In this document: piece after piece, positions 8,376 through 16,940 of the stretch
How positions within the stretch are numbered: position 1 is the stretch's first letter
How the letters are laid out: each line of letters starts with the position of its first letter
Source: Roseiarcus sp963820795
GTDB lineage: Bacteria > Pseudomonadota > Alphaproteobacteria > Rhizobiales > Beijerinckiaceae
Length of the DNA: 64,000 nucleotides
Assembly: GCA_963820795.1 (NCBI GenBank)
Contig: CAWGBJ010000027.1
Span: 1 to 64,000 of the forward strand
Reading direction: 5' to 3'
Notes under the pieces: model-generated
What the model was told of the DNA's origin: nothing
Databases searched by the model: none
The model's input: the letters and a program-made list of their open reading frames with translations, nothing else
Program-made: the position numbers and the translations under genes

Positions 8376-9017
8376 TTGCAAAAAAAAAATCGCCGCGCTG
8401 ATCCGCAGCCCTATCATCACGGCGATCTTCGTCGCGCCTTGATCGACACTGCGCTTGAGCTGGTGACCGAGGAGCAGGATTGGGCCTTCTCGCTCCGCGA
8501 AGTGGCCCGACGCGCCGGGGTAAGCCACCAGGCGCCCTACAATCACTTTCCTGAGAAGCAGGATCTTCTGGCCGCCGTCGCCGTCGTGGGCTTCGAAAGG
8601 CTGCGCGAGGGCATGGAGCGCGCCATGGCCGGAATTGACGATCCGGAGACGCTTGTCGCGGTCATCGGTCGAACCTACGTCCATCTTGGACTAAAGAACC
8701 CCGCGCTTTACCGGTTGATGTTCGGTTCGGCGCTCGCCGATGTCGGCCCAGGCGATCGACCGATGATCGCCAGATCGGCTGGCGCCCGGACCAGAGCGGT
8801 GCTGGAAGAGGTCATTGAACGCGGCGCCCGTTCCGGAGTCTTCGCCGTCTCAGCCGATAACCAGAAGGATCAGATCCTTGCCGCGCACGTATTCTGGTCC
8901 TCCGTGCACGGCCTGACCGCGCTAGCGATCGACCGTCTCATGGCGCCGGACGTGACGGTCGACGACATGATTGAGCAGCTCATGCGGATACAGATCAAGG
9001 GTCTGCGGAAGGATTGA
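8376..9017 (+). CDS. TetR/AcrR family transcriptional regulator
   Basis: 213-residue repressor. The N-terminal HTH runs from YHHGDLRRALIDTALELV through SLREVARRAGVSHQAPYNHF. The C-terminal ligand domain resembles the WHG type (YVHLGLKNPALYRLMFGS). The start is a TTG at 8376 with GGAG seven bases upstream; no ATG is available before the HTH. It is divergent from the aldolase-like gene and probably represses both through the palindrome at 8333-8348. Ligand unknown. Confidence 0.9.
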   Translation: MQKKNRRADPQPYHHGDLRRALIDTALELVTEEQDWAFSLREVARRAGVSHQAPYNHFPEKQDLLAAVAVVGFERLREGMERAMAGIDDPETLVAVIGRTYVHLGLKNPALYRLMFGSALADVGPGDRPMIARSAGARTRAVLEEVIERGARSGVFAVSADNQKDQILAAHVFWSSVHGLTALAIDRLMAPDVTVDDMIEQLMRIQIKGLRKD

Positions 9018-9343
9018 GCGCGGTAGGATATCCAGCGCGGCCGGCCTAGCGGGCGACGGCGATGACGGCCTCGGCGGGCTTTGGATGCCACGAGCTCCAG
9101 CAGGCTGCTGCAATTCGGTAGAATCGATGGCGCTAGCCCATCCGCGGTCGCGAGACGATCCAGGGCTGAGCAGGCCCATTGCGGGCAGATACGCGGACGG
9201 TTCATCGCGTTCCAAGCCAATCGGGCGTTCATCAGCTTCCAGATGCGGGCCCGACAGCGGACGTCTGCAGCTACCAGGAGAGGCGCGAGTATCTCGAAGA
9301 CGCCCGCGACGCGACGCGGTCCGACCAACGAAGCAGGTCCGAC
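9018..9343. other. gene-poor stretch before IS6 remnant
   Basis: No recognisable gene. Short frames on both strands lack family features. It joins the TetR gene to a run of mobile-element debris and is probably itself decayed sequence. Confidence 0.4.
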
Positions 9344-9425
9344 GAAAAGCTCATTGATATTGGCGAGAACGCGAGTTTGAAAACCGGAGACGAAGAGCGG
9401 GCGCATCTAATTTGATTAGCGCGGG
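9344..9425 (+). repeat. dispersed repeat copy B (partner at 4908-4984)
   Basis: Second copy of the roughly 80-bp repeat. Compared with copy A it has several substitutions, a one-base deletion in the TTTGCAAAAC segment and a 5-base insertion after GCGCATCTA. It directly abuts the IS6 transposase remnant. Confidence 0.6.
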
Positions 9426-9785
9426 CGGCAAGGCTGCAGCCGTGAAACTGATGCGCAAGCTCCTCAAGAAACAAGGCTTCGCCCCGATGTGCTGGTGACC
9501 GACAAGCTGTGTTCATACGGCGCAGCAAAGTCCGAGATCGGATTGTCGGCGCGCCATGAGCAGGGCTTGCGCAAGAACAATCGGGCTGAGAATTCGCATC
9601 ACCCGACGCGATGGCGCGAGCGCAAGACGCAGCGCTTCAAACCACCCGATCAGCCCAACGCTTCCTGTCCATTCACGCCGCTGTCCAACACCTTCAACGT
9701 CCAGCGCCATCTCACCGCCCGCCGCACGCTCAGGGTCCTCCGAGAAGAAGCGTTCCAGACGTGGCGAGCCGCCACCGCGACGTGA
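9421..9785 (+). pseudogene. IS6 family transposase remnant
   Basis: C-terminal third of an IS6/IS26-type DDE transposase. Characteristic pieces are LMRKLLKKQGFAP, VTDKLCSYGAAKSEIGLSA, RHEQGLRKNNRAENSH and RRTLRVLREEAFQTW. The pieces sit in more than one frame: a shift falls near 9490 and a compensated pair of shifts around 9645-9690, where QRFLSIHAAV appears in a different frame. The N-terminal half and both element ends are missing, so it is not mobile. Confidence 0.8.
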
Positions 9786-9861
9786 GCCAATACTGGGACT
9801 TCCAATTGCGAGCGGCCAAATTCAGTTCTCGTGAGAGCGCCTTCTCGCGGCCAAAGGCGTG

Positions 9862-10346
9862 CGATCTGCCCGATGAACCGCGGCGGCGTTGGCGCGCGAT
9901 CGCTCAACATCGAGCTGCAGGCAGCCTTGAACCCCGCGGGCAAAGGCAAAGTGGAGCGATTTCGGCTGGACCTTTGCGCCGGGCGACAAGGTCATGCAGA
10001 TCGAGAATGACTACGACAAGGAAGTCTAATGGCGACGTCGGCTATATCGACGACGTCGCTCGCGAGGCTGGCGAAGTCAAGGCCAGCTTCGACGGGCGCT
10101 CGATGACCTACGGGTTCGGCGAGCTTGACACGCTGGTTCCCGCCTATGCCGCCGCCATCCACAAGAGCCAGGGCTCCGAATTATCCCGCCGTGATCATCC
10201 CTGCCCTCACCCAGCGCTACGCAATGTGGCAGCGAAATCTCCTCTACACCGGCGTTACGCGTGGCAAGAGGCTTTGTGGTTATCGTCGGCCAGAAAAGGT
10301 CATCGCGATTGCGGTTCGCAACGAAATTGGCCGGCGACGCTGATCA
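9862..10346 (+). pseudogene. RecD-like ATP-dependent helicase C-terminal remnant
   Basis: Fragments in successive frames match the C-terminal part of RecD2/TraA-type superfamily 1 helicases: CPMNRGGVGARSLNIELQ, APGDKVMQIENDYDKEV, NGDVGYIDDVAREAGEV, the motif region AAIHKSQGSE followed in another frame by YPAVIIPALTQRYAMWQRNL and LYTGVTRGKRL. There are at least three frame changes and no N-terminal ATPase half. It is nonfunctional. Such helicases are chromosomal or plasmid-borne in Alphaproteobacteria, so the origin is not resolved. Confidence 0.75.
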
Positions 10347-10525
10347 AAACTAGACATACCAAAGTTTGTGTTCGCGTAGCATAAGAGTGGCTCACGTCTA
10401 CTAATGAAGTATCACGAATTGCGCTGCAAACGGCTAAGTTCGCTGTCAACGGCCGCGATTGGACTGCGAGGGCAATACGCCGGCAAACGCAACGTCAGCT
10501 TTCGAGCGGAACCCGAGAAGTATCG

Positions 10526-10930
10526 ATGATCAATTCCTCTGCGATCCGTATTGTTCACCCCGGTGAATTCGATAGGGGGACACTGCAAACGCCTGGCTCA
10601 CAGCGCCAAGCTGCAATTGCTCCGCAACTCGGAATCGAGTCGACGATGTGGGGTGGTGTGTTTGAGGTCAACCCGCGCGCTCGAACCGGAATTCATCATC
10701 ATGGCGAGCAGCAGACCATTGCATATGTCTTGTCCGGCGTATGCGAAGTGCGTTGGGGTCCGAACGGCGAATTCGCGGCGAGCGCGGAGGCCGGCGACTT
10801 CATTCACGTGCCAGCGTTCCTTCCTCATATGGAGATCAATCGGTCCGATTCGGAACCGTTCCGATGGGTAGTGGTTCGAAGCACAGCGACCCCGATCGTG
10901 GTGAATCTTCCAGACGAGACGTGGCGTTAG
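10526..10930 (+). CDS. cupin domain protein
   Basis: Single-domain beta-barrel protein of 134 residues. The first cupin motif contains GIHHHGEQQTIAYVLSG, giving His, His and Glu-type metal ligands, and the second is GDFIHVPAFLPHMEIN with a further His. It lies 93 bp upstream of the PaoA-like gene on the same strand and may be cotranscribed. Cupins of this type are often small metal-dependent enzymes or ligand sensors; the function here is unknown. Confidence 0.85.
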   Translation: MINSSAIRIVHPGEFDRGTLQTPGSQRQAAIAPQLGIESTMWGGVFEVNPRARTGIHHHGEQQTIAYVLSGVCEVRWGPNGEFAASAEAGDFIHVPAFLPHMEINRSDSEPFRWVVVRSTATPIVVNLPDETWR

Positions 10931-11023
10931 ATCTCAAATGGCTGGGAGCGTGGGAGCGCAGCCATCCCACAAACCCGTCCAGACCCGGATCGTCGGTTCT
11001 AATAACGAGCGAGGGCGTCAGCC

Positions 11024-11671
11024 ATGGATGAAAACGGACACCGAGGTCTTCAAATCACTCGACGGGTGGTTCTTGAGTCCGGAACTGTCACAGCCGCTTT
11101 CTTGCTAGGCGGTTTCCCAGGCGTCGGGCGCGCCTCCGACGCCGAAGCAGCGCTGACGCCGATAAGCGTCGAACTTCAAGTCAATGGTCGGCTCCATTTG
11201 TTAACGCTGGATCCGCGGACAACTCTTCTCGATGCATTGCGTGAGCATCTCGCGCTCACGGGATCCAAAAAGGGATGCGACCATGGCCAATGCGGCGCTT
11301 GCACGGTGTTGTTGGACGGCCGCCGCATCAACTCTTGCCTGACGCTCGCCGCAATGCATGACGGCCAGCCCATCACAACGATAGAGGGGCTTGCCGACGG
11401 CGAAACGCTGCATCCGCTGCAGGCCGCCTTTGTCGAGCACGACGGCTTTCAATGCGGCTACTGCACGTCGGGACAGATCTGTTCCGCCGTCGGCATGCTC
11501 AGCGAGAGCCGCGCAGGCGCGCCGAGCTACGTGACCGAAGATCTGGCGGAAGTCCAACCAGAGCTGACCGACCCGGAGATCCGCGAACGGATGAGCGGCA
11601 ACATCTGCCGCTGCGCCGCCTATCCGAACATCCTGGCGGCGATCAGACAAGCAGCGGGAGAGCTCATATGA
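11024..11671 (+). CDS. paoA: 2Fe-2S subunit of periplasmic aldehyde oxidoreductase (PaoA/YagT-like)
   Basis: Small iron-sulfur subunit of a xanthine-oxidase-family molybdoenzyme. A Tat-type leader contains ITRRVVLESG followed by a hydrophobic stretch, so the complex is exported folded. The plant-ferredoxin-like cluster uses C85, C90, C93 and C105; the second cluster uses C144, C147, C195 and C197 (FQCGYCTSGQ and NICRCAAYP). Length of 215 residues is close to E. coli PaoA. It begins the paoABC series, and its stop codon overlaps the start of the next gene by 4 bp. Confidence 0.92.
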   Translation: MDENGHRGLQITRRVVLESGTVTAAFLLGGFPGVGRASDAEAALTPISVELQVNGRLHLLTLDPRTTLLDALREHLALTGSKKGCDHGQCGACTVLLDGRRINSCLTLAAMHDGQPITTIEGLADGETLHPLQAAFVEHDGFQCGYCTSGQICSAVGMLSESRAGAPSYVTEDLAEVQPELTDPEIRERMSGNICRCAAYPNILAAIRQAAGELI

Positions 11672-12648
11672 AGGCCTTCACCTATGAGCGCGCGAATTCG
11701 CTGGCCCAGGCTGCGGCGGCCTCGGCCAAACCCGGCGCCAAACTCATTGCGGGCGGAACGAATCTGCTCGATTTGATGAAGCTGCAGGTCGAGACGCCGA
11801 ACCATCTCGTCGATATCAACCGTCTCCCGTTGGACAAGATCGAGGATACCCCGGAAGGGGGCCTGCGGATCGGCGCGATGGTGAGGAACAGCGATCTAGC
11901 GGCGGACCAGCGCGTGCGGCAGCGCTACGGGGTCCTCAGCCGAGCGCTGCTGGCAGGGGCCAGCGCACAATTGCGAAACAAAGCCACGACCGGCGGCAAT
12001 CTGCTTCAGCGGACACGCTGCTATTACTTCTACGATGTGACGAAGCCATGCAACAAGCGCGACCCAGGCTCGGGGTGCGCGGCGCTCGGCGGTTTCAACC
12101 GTATCCACGCAATACTCGGCGCCAGCGACCAGTGCATCGCGGTGTACCCATCGGACATGGCCGTGGCGATGCGCGCGCTCGACGCGCGCGTGGAGACGGT
12201 CGACGCCGAGAACGCAACGCGCGCCATTCCGATCGCCCAGTTTTATCGCCCGCCGGGGGACACGCCGCAGATCGAGACGACGTTGAGGCGGGGCGAGATC
12301 ATCACGGGCGTCACTCTGCCGCCCGCGCCGGCAGGCAAACAGATTTATCGAAAAGTCCGCGACAGGGCTTCCTACGCCTTCGCTCTGGTTTCCGTCGCCA
12401 CGGTCGTAGACGCAGCGCGCGGAAAAATACGCTCGGCGCGTCTCGCTTTTGGCGGCCTTGCGCCGGAGCCCTGGCGGGTCGCGCCGGCGGAGGAACGCCT
12501 GGTCGGTGCGGCGGCGAACGAGGAGACGTTTGACGCCGTCGCGTCCGACGTTCTGGCCGGAGCCCGCGGCCATGGAGGCAACGACTTCAAGATTCCCCTC
12601 ACGCGCCGCACGCTGCGCGCCGTTCTGGCTGAAGCGACTCTGACCTGA
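11668..12648 (+). CDS. paoB: FAD-binding subunit of aldehyde oxidoreductase (PaoB/YagS-like)
   Basis: 326-residue flavin subunit that passes electrons between the Mo subunit and acceptor. The FAD site motif is IAGGTNLLDLMK near residues 27-38. Four cysteines, C118, C128, C137 and C156, lie in the insert that in E. coli PaoB binds an additional 4Fe-4S cluster, which supports a PaoABC type rather than a generic xanthine dehydrogenase. The ATG at 11668 overlaps the previous stop (ATGA). It has no export signal and would travel with PaoA. Confidence 0.92.
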   Translation: MKAFTYERANSLAQAAAASAKPGAKLIAGGTNLLDLMKLQVETPNHLVDINRLPLDKIEDTPEGGLRIGAMVRNSDLAADQRVRQRYGVLSRALLAGASAQLRNKATTGGNLLQRTRCYYFYDVTKPCNKRDPGSGCAALGGFNRIHAILGASDQCIAVYPSDMAVAMRALDARVETVDAENATRAIPIAQFYRPPGDTPQIETTLRRGEIITGVTLPPAPAGKQIYRKVRDRASYAFALVSVATVVDAARGKIRSARLAFGGLAPEPWRVAPAEERLVGAAANEETFDAVASDVLAGARGHGGNDFKIPLTRRTLRAVLAEATLT

Positions 12649-12661
12649 GGAGGCAGGCCCA

Positions 12662-14870
12662 ATGGAAATGAACGCTCCCATAGGCTCAAACGCGCTCGAT
12701 GTCGGCGCGCAGGGCGTCGTCGGCAAGCCGCTCGATCGCGTCGACGGTCGCCTCAAGGTCACAGGCGGCGCTCTCTACGCCTACGAATTCGAGCAGGGTC
12801 CGAAGTCGGCTTACGGCTTCGTCGTCGAAGCCTCGATCGGCAAGGGACGAATCAATTCCATCGATACAGATACGGCGAAGCGAGCGCCCGGCGTGATCCT
12901 GGTGCTGACCCATCGAAATGCGCCTGAACAAGGCGCCGGCAATCATCACGTGGCCCACCCCGTGCTCACAAGCCCGGAGGTACCCTATTATGGCCTGCCG
13001 GTCGCGTTCGTAGTGGCCGAGACTTTCGAGGAAGCCAGAGCGGCCGCCTACCTCGTGCGCGTGAACTATGACAGAGCGCCTGGAAGATTTGCCTTGCGCA
13101 GCGGTCTGGATCAGGCGCGCATCCCGCAGGAAGGCCCCCCGCCCGATAGCGCGGTAGGTGATTTCGCTGGCGCATTCGCCGCGGCCCCCGTGCAACTCGA
13201 CGTCACTTACACCACGCCCCTGCAAAGCCACGCCATGATGGAGCCCCACGCCACCCTGGCCATGTGGGAGGGCGACAACCTCATCCTTCACACCTCGAAC
13301 CAGATGCTCAGTCAGGGGCGTGACGCGATCGCCAGGACACTCGAGATTCCGGTCGAGAACGTTCGGCTGATCAGCCCTTACATCGGCGGCGGATTTGGTT
13401 CCAAGCTTTGGGTCAACGCCGACGCGATCTTGGCGGCGATCGCTGCGCGCCAGCTCAACCGGCCGGTGAAGACGGCGCTGACGCGTCAGCAGGTGTTCCA
13501 TGTCACGACTCACCGTTCGGACACCATTCAACGCATCCGGCTGGGCACTGATCGAAACGGCCGCATTCTTGCGATCGGCCACGATGTGTTTTCTGGCAAC
13601 CTTTGGAGCGAGCAGAACTACGAGGGCGCGGCCCTTCAAACGCGGACGCTCTATGCCGGCGAAAACCGACTGACCAGGCATCGTCTGGCGCCTCTGGACA
13701 TTCCTGTCGCTTCGTCAATGCGCGCCCCCGGAGAGGCGGTCGGTCTTCTGGCTCTGGAATGCGCCATGGACGAGCTCGCCGAGAAGCTCGACCTCGACCC
13801 GATCGAGCTAAGGATGCGCAACGAGCCGACGGAGGATCCGGAAAAGCACATTCCCTATTCCAGTCGTCACCTCATTCGCTGCTTTGAGGAAGGAGCGCGT
13901 CGCTTTGGTTGGGACCGGCGGAATCCAAAGCCCGGCCAGTCGCGTGACGGGCGTTGGCTCGTCGGAATGGGCGTCGCTGCCGCCACGCGGGGGAACCCGC
14001 TTGAACTGTCCAAGGCCAATGTGCGGCTTGGATCGGACGGTTTGGCCGTTGTGCGCATGGCGATGACCGATATCGGTACAGGGACTTACACCATTCTGAC
14101 CCAGATCGCGGCGGAAATGCTCGGCCTGCCCACCGAACGCATTCGAGTGGAATTGGGCGACACGAACTTTCCATACGCATCGGGCTCAGGCGGTTCCTTC
14201 GGCGCGGCCAGTTCGGGGTCCGCCCTGTTCGACGCCTGCAACAAGTTGCGAGCAAAACTGGCGAAGCCTCGCGGGCGTGGAGCCCGACAGCGCCCGCTTC
14301 GCCGATGGCCGAATTGAAGCCGCCGGCCAATCCAGGCCGCTCATGGACCTCGTCGGTCCGGAAGGCATCGACGCCGACGGCGAGATCAGACCCGGCGCCA
14401 CGCGCAAAGAATTCTCGCAGCAATCCTATGGCGCGCACTTTGCCGAAGTCGGCGTCGACATCGACACCGGCGAGGTCCGACTGCGACGCATGCTGGGCGT
14501 CTTTACCGCCGGCCGCATCCTGAACCAGAAGACCGCGCGATCCCAGGCGATCGGCGGCATGACCTTTGGCATCGGCGCCGCCCTTGAAGAAGCGATGATC
14601 CTCGATCCGCGCTTCGGCTTCTTCGTGAACCACGACCTCGCGGAATATCACGTTCCGGTCCATGCCGATGTGCTCAACGTGGACGCAATTTTCCTTCCCG
14701 AACTCGACGCCGAATCCAATCCGCTGAAAAGCAAGGGCATCGGCGAGCTGGGCATTTGCGGCGCAGGCGCCTCGATCGCCAACGCGGTTTACAACGCTTG
14801 CGGCGTGCGTGTTCGGGACTATCCGATAACCCTGGACAAGTTGATTTCCGAACTACCGATGCGGGCATGA
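12662..14870 (+). pseudogene. paoC: molybdenum catalytic subunit (PaoC/YagR-like), frameshifted
   Basis: Large subunit of the aldehyde oxidoreductase, holding the molybdenum cytosine-dinucleotide cofactor. The first frame runs to 14317 and has PYIGGGFGSKLW and SMRAPGEAVGLLALECAMDE. Homology continues in another frame from about 14265 to 14870, with the catalytic glutamate region GIGELGICGAGASIANAV. The whole span is 2209 nt, about 736 codons plus one base, matching the normal length of about 730, so a single extra base near 14255-14270 explains the break. No XdhC/PaoD-type maturation gene follows. Real loss or sequencing error cannot be distinguished. Confidence 0.85.
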
Positions 14871-14937
14871 AAGCCAGACAAAAGGGGTCCTGATGTTGGA
14901 CGGGGCCCACCTCTAACGAGCGACAGCAGCTGCGTCG

Positions 14938-16056
14938 ATGGAGCACTCCGTGATGGATATGAAAACTCAGAACTGGTCGAGCACGGCGGTGAGTCCCGTC
15001 GGCCTGATCATCCGGCAAAAGGATCCGAACAATCTCGAAATGCCCTTCGATCAGCTCGGCGAGTTCATCACACCTTCGGAGCTGTTCTACATCCGCAGTC
15101 ATTTCCCCATACCGGAGCTGGATCCGGCCGCCTTTCGATTGTCGATACGGGGCGCGGTACGGAACGAGCTGAGGTTGAGCTACGCCGATCTCCGCGCCAT
15201 GCCTTCACGGACATGCGTCGCCACGTTGGAATGCGCCGGCAACGGCCGGGTATTCCTGGCGCCGCCCGTGCCCGGCGCACAATGGGAACTCGGCGCGGTC
15301 GGCAACGCCGAATGGACGGGCGTTCCCCTTCCCGTGCTTTTGGAAAGTGCCGGACTGGCCAACGACGTGTGCGACATCGTTTTGGAAGGCGCTGATCGGG
15401 GCGTGCCCAAGGAAGAGCCGAAGCCGCCGGGTTCGATTTCCTATGCCCGCAGCATCCCGAGGGCGCTGGCGATGGAGCCCGACGTCCTCATCGCTTACCA
15501 GATGAACGGGCAGGATTTGACGCCGGACCACGGATATCCTTTGCGCGCTATCGTTCCCGGCTATTACGGCATGTCGTCGGTCAAGTGGTTGATTAACATC
15601 GTCGCGGTCACACGGCCGTTTCAGGGCTACTGGCAAACTTCAGACTACGCCTATTGGGATGATTCCAAAGGGATACCCGTGCGCCGGCCGCTTGCGGAAA
15701 TGAAACTGAAGTCGCAGATCGCGCGTCCCCGTGTGTACGAGAGACTCCAACCCGGTCGCCCCTACACTATTTTTGGCGCCGCTTGGGCCGGGGACACCGA
15801 TGTCACTGAAATATGCATCAGCCTCGATGGCGGCGCATCGTGGGTTCAGGGTGATTTCATTGATCCGATAACCCGTCACGCATGGCGCCGCTGGAAATAC
15901 GATTGGATCACGCCGGCACAACCCGGCCGTTATACGTTGTTGGCGCGCGCGACGGGAACAGAGCAACGGCCACAGCGAGAGACTCACAATCCCAATTTTG
16001 GCAGCTATGTGATCGATCATCCGCTACCAATCGAGGTCTTTGTAGGCGCGCTGTAG
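14938..16056 (+). CDS. sulfite oxidase family molybdopterin oxidoreductase
   Basis: 372-residue protein with the oxidoreductase molybdopterin domain followed by the Mo-co dimerisation domain of sulfite oxidases. The molybdenum-ligating cysteine is C99 in ATLECAGNGR. Other family stretches are DHGYPLRAIVPGYYGMSSVKW and, in the dimerisation domain, ICISLDGGASWVQG. No haem domain and no clear signal peptide are present, so electron acceptor and compartment are open. It lies 67 bp behind paoC on the same strand. ATG 14953 with GGAG upstream is an alternative start. Confidence 0.9.
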   Translation: MEHSVMDMKTQNWSSTAVSPVGLIIRQKDPNNLEMPFDQLGEFITPSELFYIRSHFPIPELDPAAFRLSIRGAVRNELRLSYADLRAMPSRTCVATLECAGNGRVFLAPPVPGAQWELGAVGNAEWTGVPLPVLLESAGLANDVCDIVLEGADRGVPKEEPKPPGSISYARSIPRALAMEPDVLIAYQMNGQDLTPDHGYPLRAIVPGYYGMSSVKWLINIVAVTRPFQGYWQTSDYAYWDDSKGIPVRRPLAEMKLKSQIARPRVYERLQPGRPYTIFGAAWAGDTDVTEICISLDGGASWVQGDFIDPITRHAWRRWKYDWITPAQPGRYTLLARATGTEQRPQRETHNPNFGSYVIDHPLPIEVFVGAL

Positions 16057-16377
16057 GTGCGCTTCGAGCTGGGTGGGTCTCCAACTGCCCGGGCATTGGC
16101 CGCTCCCTTCGGAGCTTCCGCTTTTTGCAACCACGTGGCGGGGAGTATCCATCACCGACGGCGGCGATCTTTGGCCCAGGCAGCAAGCCGGCATTTGGGC
16201 TATCGATCAAGAAGATCAGCGCGGAAAATCTATCGCAACGCATTGGTTGAGCGCGTCGATAAGCGCCCAATGCTGGTGCTCGCTTCTCGTGGGGTGGAGG
16301 CATAAACTACGGTTGCGTCCGAACTCGATGGGATGTGCAGCGTGCCGTCCGCATGCGCCTCGACGAGGTTTCGACCA
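16057..16377. other. intergenic stretch without recognisable gene
   Basis: Lies between the convergent ends of the sulfite-oxidase-family gene and the FN3-like gene. Only short unrecognised frames. No clear hairpin with a T-run was found. Confidence 0.45.
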
Positions 16378-16848
16378 TCAATGTCGACTTGGCCTCGGCG
16401 AAGGGTGGGCTACGATGCCCTCGCCGGGACCGGGCGTGGTGAATTGATAAACAGAGCTCTCGACCCCGTCGTTCTCGCCATCGCTCGCCGTCGAGGTCAC
16501 TGCGTAGTAATAGGTCGTTCGCGGTTTGAGACCTTCCACGCGCACGCGGAAAATCGTCTCGGGATGACCGCGGTTGAGCCTGATCGGCGACTTCGCGGTC
16601 TGGCTCAGCTCCCGAGGATCGGTCCCGTAGTGCACGATGCCGAAATGCTGATCTTCCCCGCCGGGGTTGCCGGTCGTCCACCGGATAATGGCCAGATCCT
16701 TGACCGCCATTTCGAGGGTCGGCTCTTTTGTGATCTCGACGTGCGCAGGCTGCGGCGCCGGAGAAAGGATCTGAGCGAGGATTGGGGTAGTTAAGAGCGT
16801 GCAACCAACCATCGCGGCGATCGCCAGCTTGAGAACCTGACTCGTCAT
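16378..16848 (-). CDS. secreted fibronectin type III-like protein
   Basis: 156 residues. A signal peptide (VLKLAIAAMVGCTLLTTPI, cleavage near ALAQ-like ILAQ) is followed by one immunoglobulin-like domain with the sequence ATIIRWTT-type strand DLAIIRWTTGNPGG, HYGTDPRELSQTAKSP and the FN3/purple-acid-phosphatase-N signature VEGLKPRTTYYYAVTSTAS. There is no phosphatase domain. It lies 92 bp downstream of the di-haem cytochrome gene on the same strand and is probably in its operon, as a periplasmic or surface partner. Confidence 0.75.
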   Translation of the reverse strand: MTSQVLKLAIAAMVGCTLLTTPILAQILSPAPQPAHVEITKEPTLEMAVKDLAIIRWTTGNPGGEDQHFGIVHYGTDPRELSQTAKSPIRLNRGHPETIFRVRVEGLKPRTTYYYAVTSTASDGENDGVESSVYQFTTPGPGEGIVAHPSPRPSRH

Positions 16849-16940
16849 AGAAAAGATCCCATTCGGTATCCCGTGCGAGGCGATGTGGCGGATGGTTGGG
16901 ACCTCCCCGCGTCGGCCGGTCTGCCGCCGCCTTGTTTGCC

